DNA from: Phorcus lineatus
Lineage: Eukaryota; Mollusca; Gastropoda; Trochida; Trochidae
Length of the DNA: 64,000 bases
Reading direction: 5' to 3'
NCBI GenBank assembly: GCA_921293015.1
Contig: OV121095.1
Location: 39,343,484-39,407,483, forward strand
Below are positions 1 through 11,600 of the stretch, piece by piece. Below the pieces are notes generated by a model. It ran no database searches. It was given only the letters and a program-made list of their open reading frames with translations, and was not told the origin of the DNA. A program made the translations under genes and the position numbers. Within the stretch, counting starts at the first letter, position 1; every line of letters begins with the position of its first letter.

Positions 1-2500
1 TAGTAAATTTGACATCATAGAAATACCATGAAAACAGGTGACACAAAATGTATAATCAAAAATTGGCTTCTGTTTCCTAAATGTGATCAAGATTTAACAA
101 AAGAGTTGAACAAATGTTTATCTATTTGGAAAAAATATGTACTCCATCACTTTATGATGTTCAAGATGTTTGTCATTATCGACAGTAACACTTACAGAAG
201 TTTATTTCTACGGAAACAGGTTACACAAGGGTATGACAGTAGATTTCCCAGTCATCGTCAAATAAATAACTTTTTATAAAACAAATATTCAATTTAAATT
301 TTTCAGGATGTTAGTTTAAAACTATGTTTCTTGAACGGCAGAATGTTTATTTGATTATAAATCCAAAGATCATACACAAAACTAAGCATTGGATCTGCTT
401 TGGACCTGTCACATACTTTAATTGTTCTCAGGGATCGTATAGACATATTGTCTATAGTCTATACGATCCCTGATGTTTTGTACTTATTTACTAACCAAGG
501 TTTTGAAAGAAAGGTCCGTGTCAAGAGGGTTAAAGGGCCACAGATTATCTTGTTGGAGTCAAATATGTCAAACATCATATTAATTTATTAAATGTTGTTT
601 TTTTATAGATAAGAAGTGGTTGGTTCAGAAAATCAGAATCCCAATGCTTGTCAGTTCAGAAAAGTGACAATAAACGAGTTTATGTCATGATTTGTGATCT
701 AAAACCGGACAGTGGTGCGCGCCAATGATTCCAACGTAATTTCGGAAACTTATTTTATGCAGACACAAACACAAATATTGGTTGTTAGTGTTCAGTAGGT
801 CATTGAAGTAATATACACGTTAATTGGAAACATAATTTCAAATTTTTATCTGTAAAATATAGAAAACATCATAATTTTGGCATTTAAGAGATGAAGATGA
901 AAATTTAGTGAGATGATTTTAACTTAACTCTGGTCATAAGGTATTTTGGCTCATAGTAAAGCTAAATTAAAAATCATGAAACATACTCAGTGTCACTTAA
1001 GGCACTTGACACTTGAAAACTGGTAATGTCGGAACAGCATTTCAAAGATAAACGATAAGAACCCAAGATTCTAATTATGCCTTTACCAAGTTTACCAGCT
1101 AGTTACAGCAGTGTAAAGACACTACTACCAGTACTGGCCTGGTGAGTCATGTTTGCTGGGAAGGGACCATCTTCGTGATTTTCCGAAGTACAGATGTTGA
1201 TAACTTTAATATTATGCTACTTATCAATCATTTGCTTTAAACTTGCTCCACTGGTTTTAAATCAATAGTTTTAACATCACGATAATCATCAAAGTCAAGT
1301 TCAAAGTTGCCAGTTGGCCAATTTACGCTTTGCCTAACGAGAATGCGGAAGTAAAAAAGGCCAATACAGTTGCAGCTCCGCCTACACGTTCTCTCAAGAG
1401 AAGTAACTGCCCACTTTCGACCATTGATCATTGGTTTTGACATTTTGGATTCTCTGACAAAAATTAGACCTACACTTTCTTTCTTTAATGATTGCCAAAA
1501 TGATTGTAAAACCTCAGAAAAGAAAAAAATATACAATTATCACATTACATGAATTTATGATTTTCTAAAACATTAAGTTAAGTATTTTAGTTTGTTTGTG
1601 CGAAGGTTTATAATGTCCTATATATACATTCTAACAACACATGCACCATGCAGTTGCTGAATTTTACCCTGGAAAACAATAAACATTTCAAATCCAAAGT
1701 TCTAGCTAGTGACATTGTTGACTTACGCGGTTCCGACTCGCCTCAGCTTGAATCAGCCAATCATATTGCAGGGGGCGGGGCCTAAATGCTCTCCACTGGA
1801 TCGGTCTATTGAATGAAAAGTAAATTTTTGTATTAAGTAGGCATTTATTTTTTTGCATCTCAATTTTATAATTGCATACAAGCTTAAAAATTTATGCCTT
1901 TTGGTTATTTTGGTAATTAAGAAAATCTAAAATATGATTTATTGAGGCAAAAGTATGAAGACAGCTCATTAAATAAAGTTCTTGAAAATTTGTGAAAATT
2001 GACAAAACCACAAAAAGTCATCAAACGGTTTGACTTTTTACCTACTTAACACTATAATATTATATATTTGCCAATCCCCCAAAAAAGATTTTTAAGATTT
2101 GAAAAAAAATATCATTGCCCCTACTGATGCATTAGGAGAAACAGTGATTTCGGCAGTCCAGCCTGTGTCGTAGGAGAAGGGAGATAACCAGGTACAAATA
2201 TCAAAGCTTGCATTTCGAAACACATTAAGGCTTTGATAGGGAAATGTAAATAACATTTTAAAATTGTGCTTTGGATTAACAATCTATATGATGTTAACGA
2301 GATAATTTAAATCATTAGGGTTTCAGAAATGACTCTCACTCGACAAGTTGAACAGTGCGTGGGCCAAAACTACTGTGGCCCGTTAGCCTCTGCCTATCGA
2401 TGTACAGTAACCTACAACAATTTTGATGCATGCAAAGGAACAGAAAATAATGTAATAGCAATTTGTGTAATACGAGTTTAATTTTCATATTTCGAAATCG
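1..2500. other. Intergenic, no supported gene; one perfect hairpin
   Basis: AT-rich sequence with only short unrelated open frames. The only clear structure outside the entries below is a perfect hairpin at 429-472: a 16-base arm CAGGGATCGTATAGAC at 429-444 repeats as its reverse complement at 457-472 around a 12-base loop. Nothing else is recognisable by eye. Confidence 0.6.
1237..1536 (-). other. Unassigned minus-strand open frame, possible exon
   Basis: A 99-codon open frame ends at a TAA at 1237. It is preceded on the minus strand by a pyrimidine-rich tract ending in CTGAG near 1524-1540 that could act as a 3' splice site. The composition is mixed and plausible for protein: a basic, cysteine-containing middle (SLERTCRRSCNC) and an acidic tail (ELDFDDYRDVKTIDLKPVEQ). 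I do not recognise the family. It lies about 1 kb downstream, on the same strand, of the candidate first exon at 2532-2560, but the splice phases of the two do not match with the obvious acceptor, so I do not join them. It could equally be chance or decayed sequence. Confidence 0.2.
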
Positions 2501-2531
2501 GAGAAACTCATAAGAAAAGACAGCAACTTAC

Positions 2532-2560
2532 CGCAAATGGAGAGTTGGTGTGACCGCCAT
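2532..2560 (-). other. Candidate first coding exon with promoter (minus strand)
   Basis: On the minus strand an ATGGCGG start (ATG at 2560-2558) opens nine codons and ends at a good donor (CG followed by GTAAGT, 2531-2526). Just upstream, at 2585-2595, is TGCGCATGCGC, the NRF-1 core palindrome that is common in housekeeping and bidirectional promoters. The local GC content is higher than around it. A plus-strand ATGGCC at 2634 is closed by a stop after eight codons. No downstream exon with matching phase was identified, so this remains a candidate only. Confidence 0.3.
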
Positions 2561-2746
2561 CTCAGACTATCCTGTGGTCGCTTGTGCGCATGCGCTGGAA
2601 TAAGCCTTGGCGAAAGTGTGTAACATGGCCGATCTCATATCGAAATCAGTGTAAAAAAAACGGATACACACCGGAATCCCAAACATATGAACATTTTTAC
2701 ATTTTTGGAATGAGAATCATCTGAAAACGCGAAAAAGTGGAAAAAA

Positions 2747-2829
2747 AATCCCACTACACGAGTGTATGTAGTGGGTCGGAATTATGTAGTGGGATATAAC
2801 GTGTGTAATCACACTTGTGTAGTGGGATT
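2747..2829. repeat. Short fold-back repeat
   Basis: The 19-base arm AATCCCACTACACGAGTGT (2747-2765) recurs inverted at 2811-2829 with one mismatch. The motif GTAGTGGG also recurs inside the loop in direct orientation. This looks like a small MITE or palindromic repeat. Confidence 0.6.
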
Positions 2830-2844
2830 CATGCGCTTACAGAC

Positions 2845-2855
2845 GCACACACACC

Positions 2856-2913
<58 letters not shown>

Positions 2914-2950
2914 ACACACACACGAACACACAATCACACAGACGCACAAC
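2845..2950. repeat. (CA)n microsatellite
   Basis: A nearly pure CA dinucleotide tract, interrupted by a few ACCA, GAAC and AATC units at the right end. The open frames across it on both strands are artefacts of the repeat. Confidence 0.95.
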
Positions 2951-3029
2951 AACTGAGCTGTTCCGTTTACAAACGACCAGGCTGGTAACCAAGACAGCCC
3001 TTTCCTCATTGAAGCTACAATAAGTACAA

Positions 3030-5685
3030 GCTTGAATTACATTGGAGTAGGATCAGTCTATCTTCTCGCATAAGTACCGATTTCCGACTTTCATTCCTAC
3101 AATCTTTGTCTGTAAACCTTTCATCCGTCACTTGAACATGAAATGTTTGAGGGCAAATTAGACAGTGATTAAGCTGTAAGAGACGATGCTGATGAATCTT
3201 TAGAGAAACACGTTTACTAAACAAGCTGCATTTGAAACTATTTTATTGTCAAACCACATGATAACAATGCACTCCAGGCTGCATTGAACAGTTACCAATC
3301 ATAATGAATGGTAAATCTATGAAAAACAAGAAAATAACACTTTTGTTCGTATTGAATGACATTTTTTTTACTTCAAGCACTGCAAACATGGACGTCAACA
3401 AAGGTCATAATATGTATATGGGATTTAGACACCCGTCTTAAATCTTTTATTTCATGCAATTTTCTAAGATACAGCAGCTAGTTCATTTCTCAACCCTCTG
3501 TCCATTTGTGAATACTTTGTCATCCTCATCACAGACTCTTCGACAGCAGAAGAGTTATTTTATTAGGATTATCCACTTTCCGGGGATGTGGCTAAGATTT
3601 AAGAGGAATGGGAAATAATTCTCTATGTTTACTGATCATGACATACAGTACAGTCAGCTGTCTTCAAAGTCCAGGGTTGTATACTGCTGGTCAAGGCTAG
3701 GGCTCTCAAAGGTCGCATGAGGCCAGGAGTAAAATGGACACCCGTCAATATCACAGGCTTGAAGCAATTGTCTGTAAGTGTATGCATCAAACAAATTGAT
3801 GATTTCTCTGCGTCTACATGGGGGAGGTGATTGGGGTTTGGGGTTGGGGGTAATGGGAGGTGATTAAGGGGATTTCCATATCGGTGGAGGAATGACAAAC
3901 CATTAAGGAGGCTCAGGCTTGGTGTATCGACTACAGTGTATGGAAGTCAAGGATTGCTGGGACGGAAAGGGACCTTTGGGGGAGGAATAGGTTACAGATA
4001 TGGATTGCCTGGCGATAGGTTTGGACATGGTGACCTCCAGTTACGACATGTAGTCAAATAAGAAGAAATGCAAAAGCCTGGTTTTTCCGGCAGACGTTGC
4101 TCAACCAAGACGGCTGCTACCTTCGAATGCCTAGCTATAGTGGTTATAAGGTACATATTTCAGCAGTCTCTTTGGGGATATCGGGCACAGACTGGAAACT
4201 TCCTTGGTCTTCCGAATTCACCTGAATTCAAACCATAGCTGATTACTCAAATCACTGGCAGCAATTGAAGAGCGGCCTGAAATTATCATATTTGTATTCC
4301 TTGTAATCAAAAGTTTTGTTTTTACAAGTAAAATACATAATAAAGCAATGTTTTGTGAATAATTTTCATAATCGGCAATAAAGAACATATCTATGTTCCT
4401 ATCTTTTTCTTCAACAAGTGGATTCTATTGAGTACAAATTCTAAACCATATTTGCATAACAGATAAAATACGAATATATCATGAACTCTATGACAAACAT
4501 GAAGAAGTAAATCCTATAATCGTAAAGTAAGAATAGTCCACTGGGCTTTATGAAAGTAAAGGATGAAAAGCTATTAACGATAAATAATAATTCACTTTGA
4601 AAAGAAATGAGGTACTAATTGCAACAAAATAACTTAGCAACAGACCTCGAACCTCGTTTAATGTAGAAGTTTCTATAGCAGAGTAGATTAACTTTCGGGA
4701 CAGCAAGTGCTGGCGATTAGTGCCTGGTTATGAAAGTGTGTTAAATTTGAATTTACTGAAAATGAACCAAAAAGAATGGTTCTATTGAAGTGTATCTTTA
4801 CGTAAAATAATGTTACATAGTAAACAAGTTTAGTTGATCGAACTATAACATTGCACATTGATAAAAAAATCGCTCTTATGGAAGTTATGAAATATAATAT
4901 GTTTCCTTAACACGACTGACTAACTCTTTTAATTATCAGAAGTTTATTGAATTTACCCGAACAGTACATCTATAATTTGTTGGATAAGATAGAGGCCCAG
5001 CTCTGGAAGTGTTGCCACAAAATATTTCAAATTCTCTATAATGATTTCTTAAGAATTATTCAAGCAAAGGGCATTTTCTGCACTTGCATTGAAAACTGAC
5101 ATATTTCTTATTTTTCTGTTTCCAATTTATGCTTTGTTTTGCACAAGTGACCTACAGAAACGTTACATGAAACAACTGTGCAGGTGAGAGTGTGATATAT
5201 AAATCGGATTTCAATGTGACATTGTGTCTGCAGATGTCTGCTAAATATGATTATCAAAATGTCATGACTCGAGGCAGACAGCACTGGTAGCTTATACATC
5301 ACTGAAACATGACATTGTGAGAGAGATTGAGGTGTTTTCCTTTTTGATGATACAAGTCCTATTTACTTTACATTACAGTTGTACATGCAAAATTCATAGC
5401 AGTTATATTTTCCTACAGCCATTAATCCTTTTATTTGTGTCAAACAAACATTAACAGTATTCGGAATAAAGATCTTAGATGATTTAAGAAATTTGTATCC
5501 TGTGAAAATATTTCGCATTTTATGAAAAGCGAGATATTGAAAGAAATTCTAATTTTGAAAACAATTCAATATTTTGATGACTAAAACTGGTCAAATACTC
5601 CATATATTGTTTTATCTGCTTAGTGTTTAACAAACACACCCCCCCCACCCCCACACCCACACACACCCACCCACACACCCACACC

Positions 5686-5723
<38 letters not shown>

Positions 5724-5970
5724 ATTATTGAGCTTTTTAATTTCAATCCAAGAAACAGCAATATATCGAGAACTTTAAATTTCACAGGCAAATTCGCTCA
5801 GATCAACTCATCGTAAAATCAGTCTTCATGCACAATGTAGATGGTGACTTTATTGAGTTAAAGGCTAATTGGACAGTAAATACATATTCACGCAGAGAAT
5901 CCATCTTCCCTTACCAGATAGAAGTGGATTAAAATCAGCATTACCATTCATTCTGACAGAGGGACCTTCT
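3030..5970. repeat. Partial copy (unit A) of the large tandem duplication
   Basis: Blocks here recur in the same order in unit B. 3058-3230 matches 8287-8460 (shared run TCTTTGTCTGT and flanking sequence). 3589-3790 matches 9117-9310 and 26980-27180 (shared GATGTGGCTA). 5150-5330 matches 10200-10370 and 27990-28140. 5530-5580 matches 10560-10610 and 29235-29285 (shared ATATTGAAAGA). 5810-5945 matches 13530-13655 (shared ACAGTAAATACATAT). Divergence is substantial and indels are frequent. The material present in B between 10.6 and 13.5 kb is missing here. The open frame at 3629-3898 (minus) lies in one shared block but is broken in units B and C. Confidence 0.75.
5632..5723. repeat. Compound microsatellite: C/CA-rich, then (TA)n
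   Basis: A run of C followed by mixed CCCACA units to about 5699, then about 12 AT dinucleotides to 5723. It lies inside unit A. Confidence 0.95.
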
Positions 5971-6794
5971 CTGAAAGCTTCTAGTTCAAAACATTCACAT
6001 TTCAAATGTATTTATGGATAGGAGTTTGGTCCGTATTCAGAAAATGGTATTTTAGATGTAGAACGCAAGTGAGTTATGTGTTATATTTTTGATAGAACTC
6101 CTAATACAATTAAAACAATATGAAACTAGTTTCATAGAGATTCTGATAAACTCAAATATTACTTTTTTCTTATTTCAAATGGTTATGCAGTTTTATCCTT
6201 AACATGTAAGAAAATTGAATAGATCATCACTTGCTGAAACATATCAAGGAAAAAAAGATTTCAACATGTACAGATCTGGTACAAGCAAGATTTCACTTCA
6301 TCTATTTCAAAGACAAATCATATCAAAAGTATGTAGCCTGAAAATGTGTAGCCCTTTGAATTGAGTCATATCATTTAAAGAATTATTATGGAACCATTTT
6401 CACAGAGGTTTTCTTTCATATTTTTCTCATTTAGTAATGCATTTGGAAATTAAAATGTCAATATGTGTTCAACGGAAATTGCCTTCGATTATTGAATACA
6501 TACCAAAAGGGACACACATTATTTCAATGTTGACAAGCAATAATTAACTCAGCAATCTTGTGAACTCCATTTCAATAAACGTTTGTCAAAGGCAAGTTAT
6601 CTCAAGTTAAGCTGAGAAACAATCCTCCTGGGGAAATGAAACAATGAATATATTCTACCTTTAACACAATAATAAAAAAATAAGGGTGAAGTGTCAGCAA
6701 CCTTTGATATCTCATTTTTAAATTCCCACCTGATGGAGTAAGCATATACACCGAAAATACCTTATCATCATAAAATAATTAGTTCTATATGAAT

Positions 6795-7090
6795 ATTTAT
6801 CATCCAAAACTCTGTTCCACAGGAGTTATCGCTTGTGGAAGATCAAGCGATATCTCCTAGGAGATATCTTTTTGGCAGTAGATTTTGAACAATGGTCCTC
6901 TGACGTCAAGTATATGACATCACAGTTGTTTTACATCATCAAGTAATGACATCACAATGCTATGACGTCATAAACACTATGACGTCACAATGATATGACA
7001 TCACCGCACTTGGAGTCTCAGGGCAGCAGGGTGTTCAGTAATGTTCATTTGTCAATCAAATGTAATGAAAAATGATTTTGGATGATAAAT
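6795..7090. mobile_element. MITE with 15-bp TIRs and a CRE-like motif array
   Basis: ATTTATCATCCAAAA (6795-6809) is repeated exactly as its reverse complement at 7076-7090, bounding a 296-bp non-coding element. Inside are six CRE/ATF-like octamers: TGACGTCA at 6901, 6963 and 6980, and TGACATCA at 6915, 6947 and 6996. A second inverted motif (GCTTGTGGAAGATCAAGC, near 6830-6848) lies in the left part. No transposase is encoded, so it would be non-autonomous. Whether the CRE-like sites bind anything cannot be told from sequence. Confidence 0.7.
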
Positions 7091-7178
7091 AGAATCTCAC
7101 CCTCGTGTCTTCTGATATCAAATATATCAACACTCGTGTTGATATATTTGATATCAGAAGACACTTGGGTGAGATTCT
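7091..7178. repeat. Long near-perfect hairpin
   Basis: A 43-base arm (7091-7133) is followed after 2 bases by its reverse complement (7136-7178), with only a couple of mismatches near CCCTCG/TTGGGT. It abuts the right TIR of the 6795-7090 MITE directly and may be part of the same compound element. Confidence 0.85.
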
Positions 7179-7265
7179 CTATATATTGCCACTAGATAAC
7201 AAAAGGAAAATTTGATGCACGTTGTGTCTTGAAAGTGACCGGGAGGTTAGTTTAAATCTAATAGA

Positions 7266-7394
7266 AAACAGATTTTTTTAAAACGCACAAAATACATCCA
7301 AATTATGATTGGAAAGTTTTTTGTTTCGAGAAACAAACAAAACACTTTCCAATAATAATTTGGATGTATTTTGTGCAATAATTGTTATCTGTTT
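7266..7394. repeat. Second long hairpin
   Basis: AAACAGAT at 7266 and ATCTGTTT at 7387 bound an inverted repeat. Its inner core GCACAAAATACATCCAAATT (from 7285) recurs inverted, ending at 7376. The hairpin closes on a short GAG loop near 7328. It is a fold-back element separate from the hairpin at 7091. Confidence 0.8.
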
Positions 7395-8280
7395 CCAATT
7401 GAGGAGGCTCAGTCACACATGCCTTGCAATTCTTTTTATCTCTTCCATTCTCCTATTCTAACTTCTATATACGAAGGTTGGTCGAGTGACACCACATAAT
7501 GTCAATTACACAATCAATACAAATTAACGACAAGGTATGGAAAATGCTCCTAAAGGTTTGTCAACTCAACGAAGTGAAAATAACCTTTTCTTTGAACTGT
7601 GACGGTCAATGCAGGAAGGTCTCAGACTAAATTGTCGACATGATTTTGGTTGGGTTTAAAATCTTTCTTTTTTATTTGTGGATTGTCATTCTCTCAACTT
7701 TCTGTGCTTCAACGTGAATATTTACTCATCTTTGATATAATTGAGATATATCAATGAAATATGAAGAAGGATATGCTGTGTTTGAAAGAGAAAAGAGATA
7801 TTTTGTGTACACTAACGTACGGGTACTTTAACGAAAAAGTCTCTGAGTTTTGGAGTCACATATGCTGATTGATATCAATGGTTTCATTTGATTGTGTATT
7901 ACTGACTGTGGCTGAAAATTAGCATTTTCAAACTAATACGTTCAGTATATACAGTAGTCACTATAAATGTTATTTTATTTGATAATTATTCACTTGGATG
8001 ACGTGTTTCAAAGTTCCAATGCTAATGTATGTGAAAGAAACAGAAGAATAGGCCCAGTTGTGTCAGATGCGAAGTCAAATTTTGAGAAGCAACTGTAAGG
8101 ACAAAATATTGCTTACTATGAGTCTACTAAAACACGAAGACCAGCCTTCCAGTTGATAATGATATATTATCAGTGGTCTTTTCAATTTCACTTGTTCCTC
8201 TTGTTATTTGAGTCTTGTAAACAAGACAGTACGTTTATCATTGTAGCTAAATAAGTGCAAATTTCTGTCACAATAGTGAA
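7395..8280. other. Intergenic, nothing recognised
   Basis: AT-rich sequence between the hairpin cluster and the start of duplicated unit B. I see no long open frame, tRNA or clear repeat. Confidence 0.6.
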
Positions 8281-10433
8281 GGATATTCTATCTTTTCGCA
8301 TAAGTACCAATTTCCCGACTTTCCGTCCTATAATCTTTGTCTGTGAACCCTGAGTCTTTTACTTTAGCACGAAATGTTGGACTGTAAATAAGACACTAAG
8401 TAAGCACTCAGAAACGATTCTGCTCAATCTTCAGAGGAACGCGGTTACTAAACTACCTGCACTTGTTAAGATTTATAATGTCAAATCGCATAATACCAAT
8501 ACGTCATGATCAGACATCAAAATCTGCTTTGTACAATTACAAACCACCAGGAGTCTCGTAATTTGTTAAGCATAGCTGCATTTGTCAGTGTCCAATTATT
8601 GGTCTCAGATAACAGATGTAATTATAAAAAAAATACAAAATTCAGTTACAAAAGATAGACATACATGAATAAGAAATGCTCGTCAAGCTATGGTCATCTT
8701 AGGATACAATGTGAAACTACATGAAGTCCGTTAAATTTAATTGATAGCAAGAACAAATATTGATATAAACATATATGCAAAATTAATATTCTAGAATAAC
8801 ATAATAACGATACAAGAGCATCAGACTATCAAACATAGAATATCTACATAAACGAATCATATGAGAGGAAAAACCAATCAGAACAACATAGAAATGAATA
8901 CAAGCTGTTTGCTTAGATACTTTTGTTTCACCTACTGTATATATCAATGTTTGAATATGTTTGTTATGACCTTTACCTAGGGCACATCACTCTTTCAAGC
9001 ATTGTCCTTAACGTACATATGATAGCTTATTCCTATCGCACTGTCCGTTCCTAGGCCTCTAATCATTGTCTGTCAGCAAATGAAGAGGTACTTTACTTGA
9101 ATTATTCTCTCTCCGACGATGTGGCTAGGGTTTAAGGGGAATTGGACATAAATCTCTATCTTTACTGAGCGTGACCTACAGTACATTTCAAATGCTGTCA
9201 AAGTCAAGGAATTGTACACTGTCGGTAAAACTTCCAAAAGTCGTGTAGAGTCAGGAGTATAAAGGACATCCGTCCATATACAGCTTGTACCAGTTGTCTG
9301 AAAGTGATGGCACCAAACGGGTTACGTAATCTACTGAACACACACTACATTATATATTATGATTGAGTGAAAGGCTATGAACATGCTAGACGTTTTGTTG
9401 CAGTGACATTCAAATTTACTGGATGTTTGCAAAGAATTTACATGTCTGATAAAAGTGACAACAAGAAGATAGGACATATGTTCGAATAATTACATTTACC
9501 TTATAAATATATATATATATTAAATCATCCCCTCGTCTTTGATATCCAGGGGCATATCGAGGAATTATTAAGTACGTCGACAGGAACTACCATCCTAATA
9601 TAGCTGACATTTATCAATTGCCTCACAAAAGGTACTGGACATGATTCGACTTCCAGCTCTGATATGCTTAAGAGTTCTGGAAAAACATAGGCAGAAGTGT
9701 TAGATACTGAGGCCAGGCTCATTCAGGAACTATGTTAGATGTTGCTCAATCAAGTATACGTACATGTTGGTATTCAAGGGTTGTTGTTCTGTTAATGAAA
9801 AAATAATTTGCCTTTGTACTCAGTGTGACACAAAATGAAAATCTTACATAGGATAAGGTTAGTTGATTTAAGATTGGGAGTTTGCAATACAAATTGGCAA
9901 CAAGCATTGTGATATATAAAATCCTTCTAAACACAATTGGTTGGTTCTGGGATGGTTTTGACTTTGCATTGATTTTCCCGTTGACATAGGATGATTGTCT
10001 GCAGCTGCGTTCTGACAATTGTATTTCCGATTAACTAATGCGATTTTTAAAATGCCTATCCTAAAGGAAATAGGCGCAAAGGACATTTATTTTGTTTTTC
10101 AAGCATTGAGAACTAACATTATGAACTTTTATTCTTCATATATATTTACGATTTACAGTAATGTTAAAGGAATTTACAATTGTAACGGAGAGTCATATAT
10201 TATCACATCATAATAACAACGTGCATGAAATAGTTTTAGATATAGATTTGATTCCAATATGTCAATGTGTCTTCAGATTTCTATTCAATACACTTACAAA
10301 AGTCTCATACTCAAGGCATACGAAGCTGGTACCTGTATCGTCTCTGAAACATGACGTTTCGAGTTGAGATTGGCAAGTTTTTGTTTATCAATAATAACAT
10401 TCTTAATGTCTTTAAATCATAGTTGTCAATATG

Positions 10434-10450
10434 AAATAATAGCACTTATT
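10434..10450. other. Empty target site, paralogous to the 28.2-kb LINE insertion
   Basis: The sequence AATAATAGCACTTAT in unit B sits at the position equivalent to the 14-bp duplication ATAATAGCATTTAT that brackets the LINE in unit C. The flanks match on both sides: GTTGTCAATATGAAA here against GTTATTAATACGAAA on the left, and an AAACGTTTATTT-type flank against AAACGTTAATTT on the right. Unit B therefore keeps the uninterrupted state. Confidence 0.8.
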
Positions 10451-11306
10451 TCAAAACGTTTATTTGGCTCAAAAATATATGGTAATTTGGAATGAACAAT
10501 TTTAGAATTAATTTTCTGATCTGTTCAAATGAAAATATTCCACACCTTATTACAACTCAAATATTGAAAGAAATTCTAATTTTGAAAGGAAATTTAATAT
10601 TTTGAAAAATATAAGGCCCTCTGGTTGATGAGTCCATTAAGAACGAGAACAGTGCAAGACTAAAAGCCTCCTCCAGAACACTCAATGGAGCCTTAACTGA
10701 GTTCGTAAGAAACGTGATTGGTTATATTGAATTTCCTTTTTTATGGATTCTTTTAAATATCTGAATTTGATCCGAGGAGTATTACATTTTCGATTTTTAT
10801 CGATAACCTTAGCTTTTGGGGTTCAATGTTTTCTCTCTGCAAATTTACGTGGACATTTTAAATATCTTTTCTTTTAAAACTGGTCTTTTAGATGAAATTA
10901 TGACATTTAGCGTACGAGATTGTATGTGAATACATTTCTCAAACCTTACTCAGCACTCAAAATATTTTGATAATAAAAGTTATGGAAAGGTGAGCTAATC
11001 ATTGAATGGCAGTTTCCTTGAACATGGTGAAGATGTCCTACTTATAGCCCTATAAAATATCAAGAAAGAGTTGTATCTAATTTAGTAGGTATTAGGTCTA
11101 GCATAATTGACCACAGTTGACGAGACCGTTACTTCTACAACATCTAGCTCACCACATAGAAGACGATAATCTGTCTCTAATTTCTTATCAAAACATTACA
11201 AAAACAACACCAATCATCATTCCGCTTTTCGTCTTCATGCAAACCCCTGAAACTATATTTTCGACGTCGTGCGAATACCCCGTTACTTCAGGCTTCAGAC
11301 AGGAAA

Positions 11307-11600
11307 TTAGGTCAAGTGACACAATTTGAGCATGGCCCGACCTTCATGGGTGATTTCGTAACCAAATAACCTTGTCCCCATGCAGATTTTGCATCCTACA
11401 TAAAAAGGTTTCCCCTTTACTTCATAAGGAACTGCAAGGAAAGCAATGAATTCAAATGGGAAATTAGCAAAGTCAAAAGCTCTTCCAAACGAACTTGGCC
11501 TAGTTCCATCTAATTTCAATGAATGACCAGTTACCTCAAAGTAATATGTTTTCTTTATAAATACAATTGGGAAAACGTTATTTATTTTCACCACATTCAA
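11307..11600 (-). other. Unassigned 97-codon open frame in a unit-B-only segment
   Basis: A minus-strand frame with protein-like composition (motifs GRAFDFANFPFEF, KPFYVGCKICMGTRLFGYE). It lies in about 700 bp (11.06-11.75 kb) that is absent from the equivalent place in unit C, where the flanking blocks join at about 29.70 kb. I recognise no family. It may be the remains of an inserted element or a decayed exon. No good splice sites or start context settle the matter. Confidence 0.2.

Noticed and set aside
2762-3009. Frames of 64-66 codons across the CA repeat
   Set aside because: They are Thr-His or Cys-Val repeats created by the microsatellite and have no coding support.
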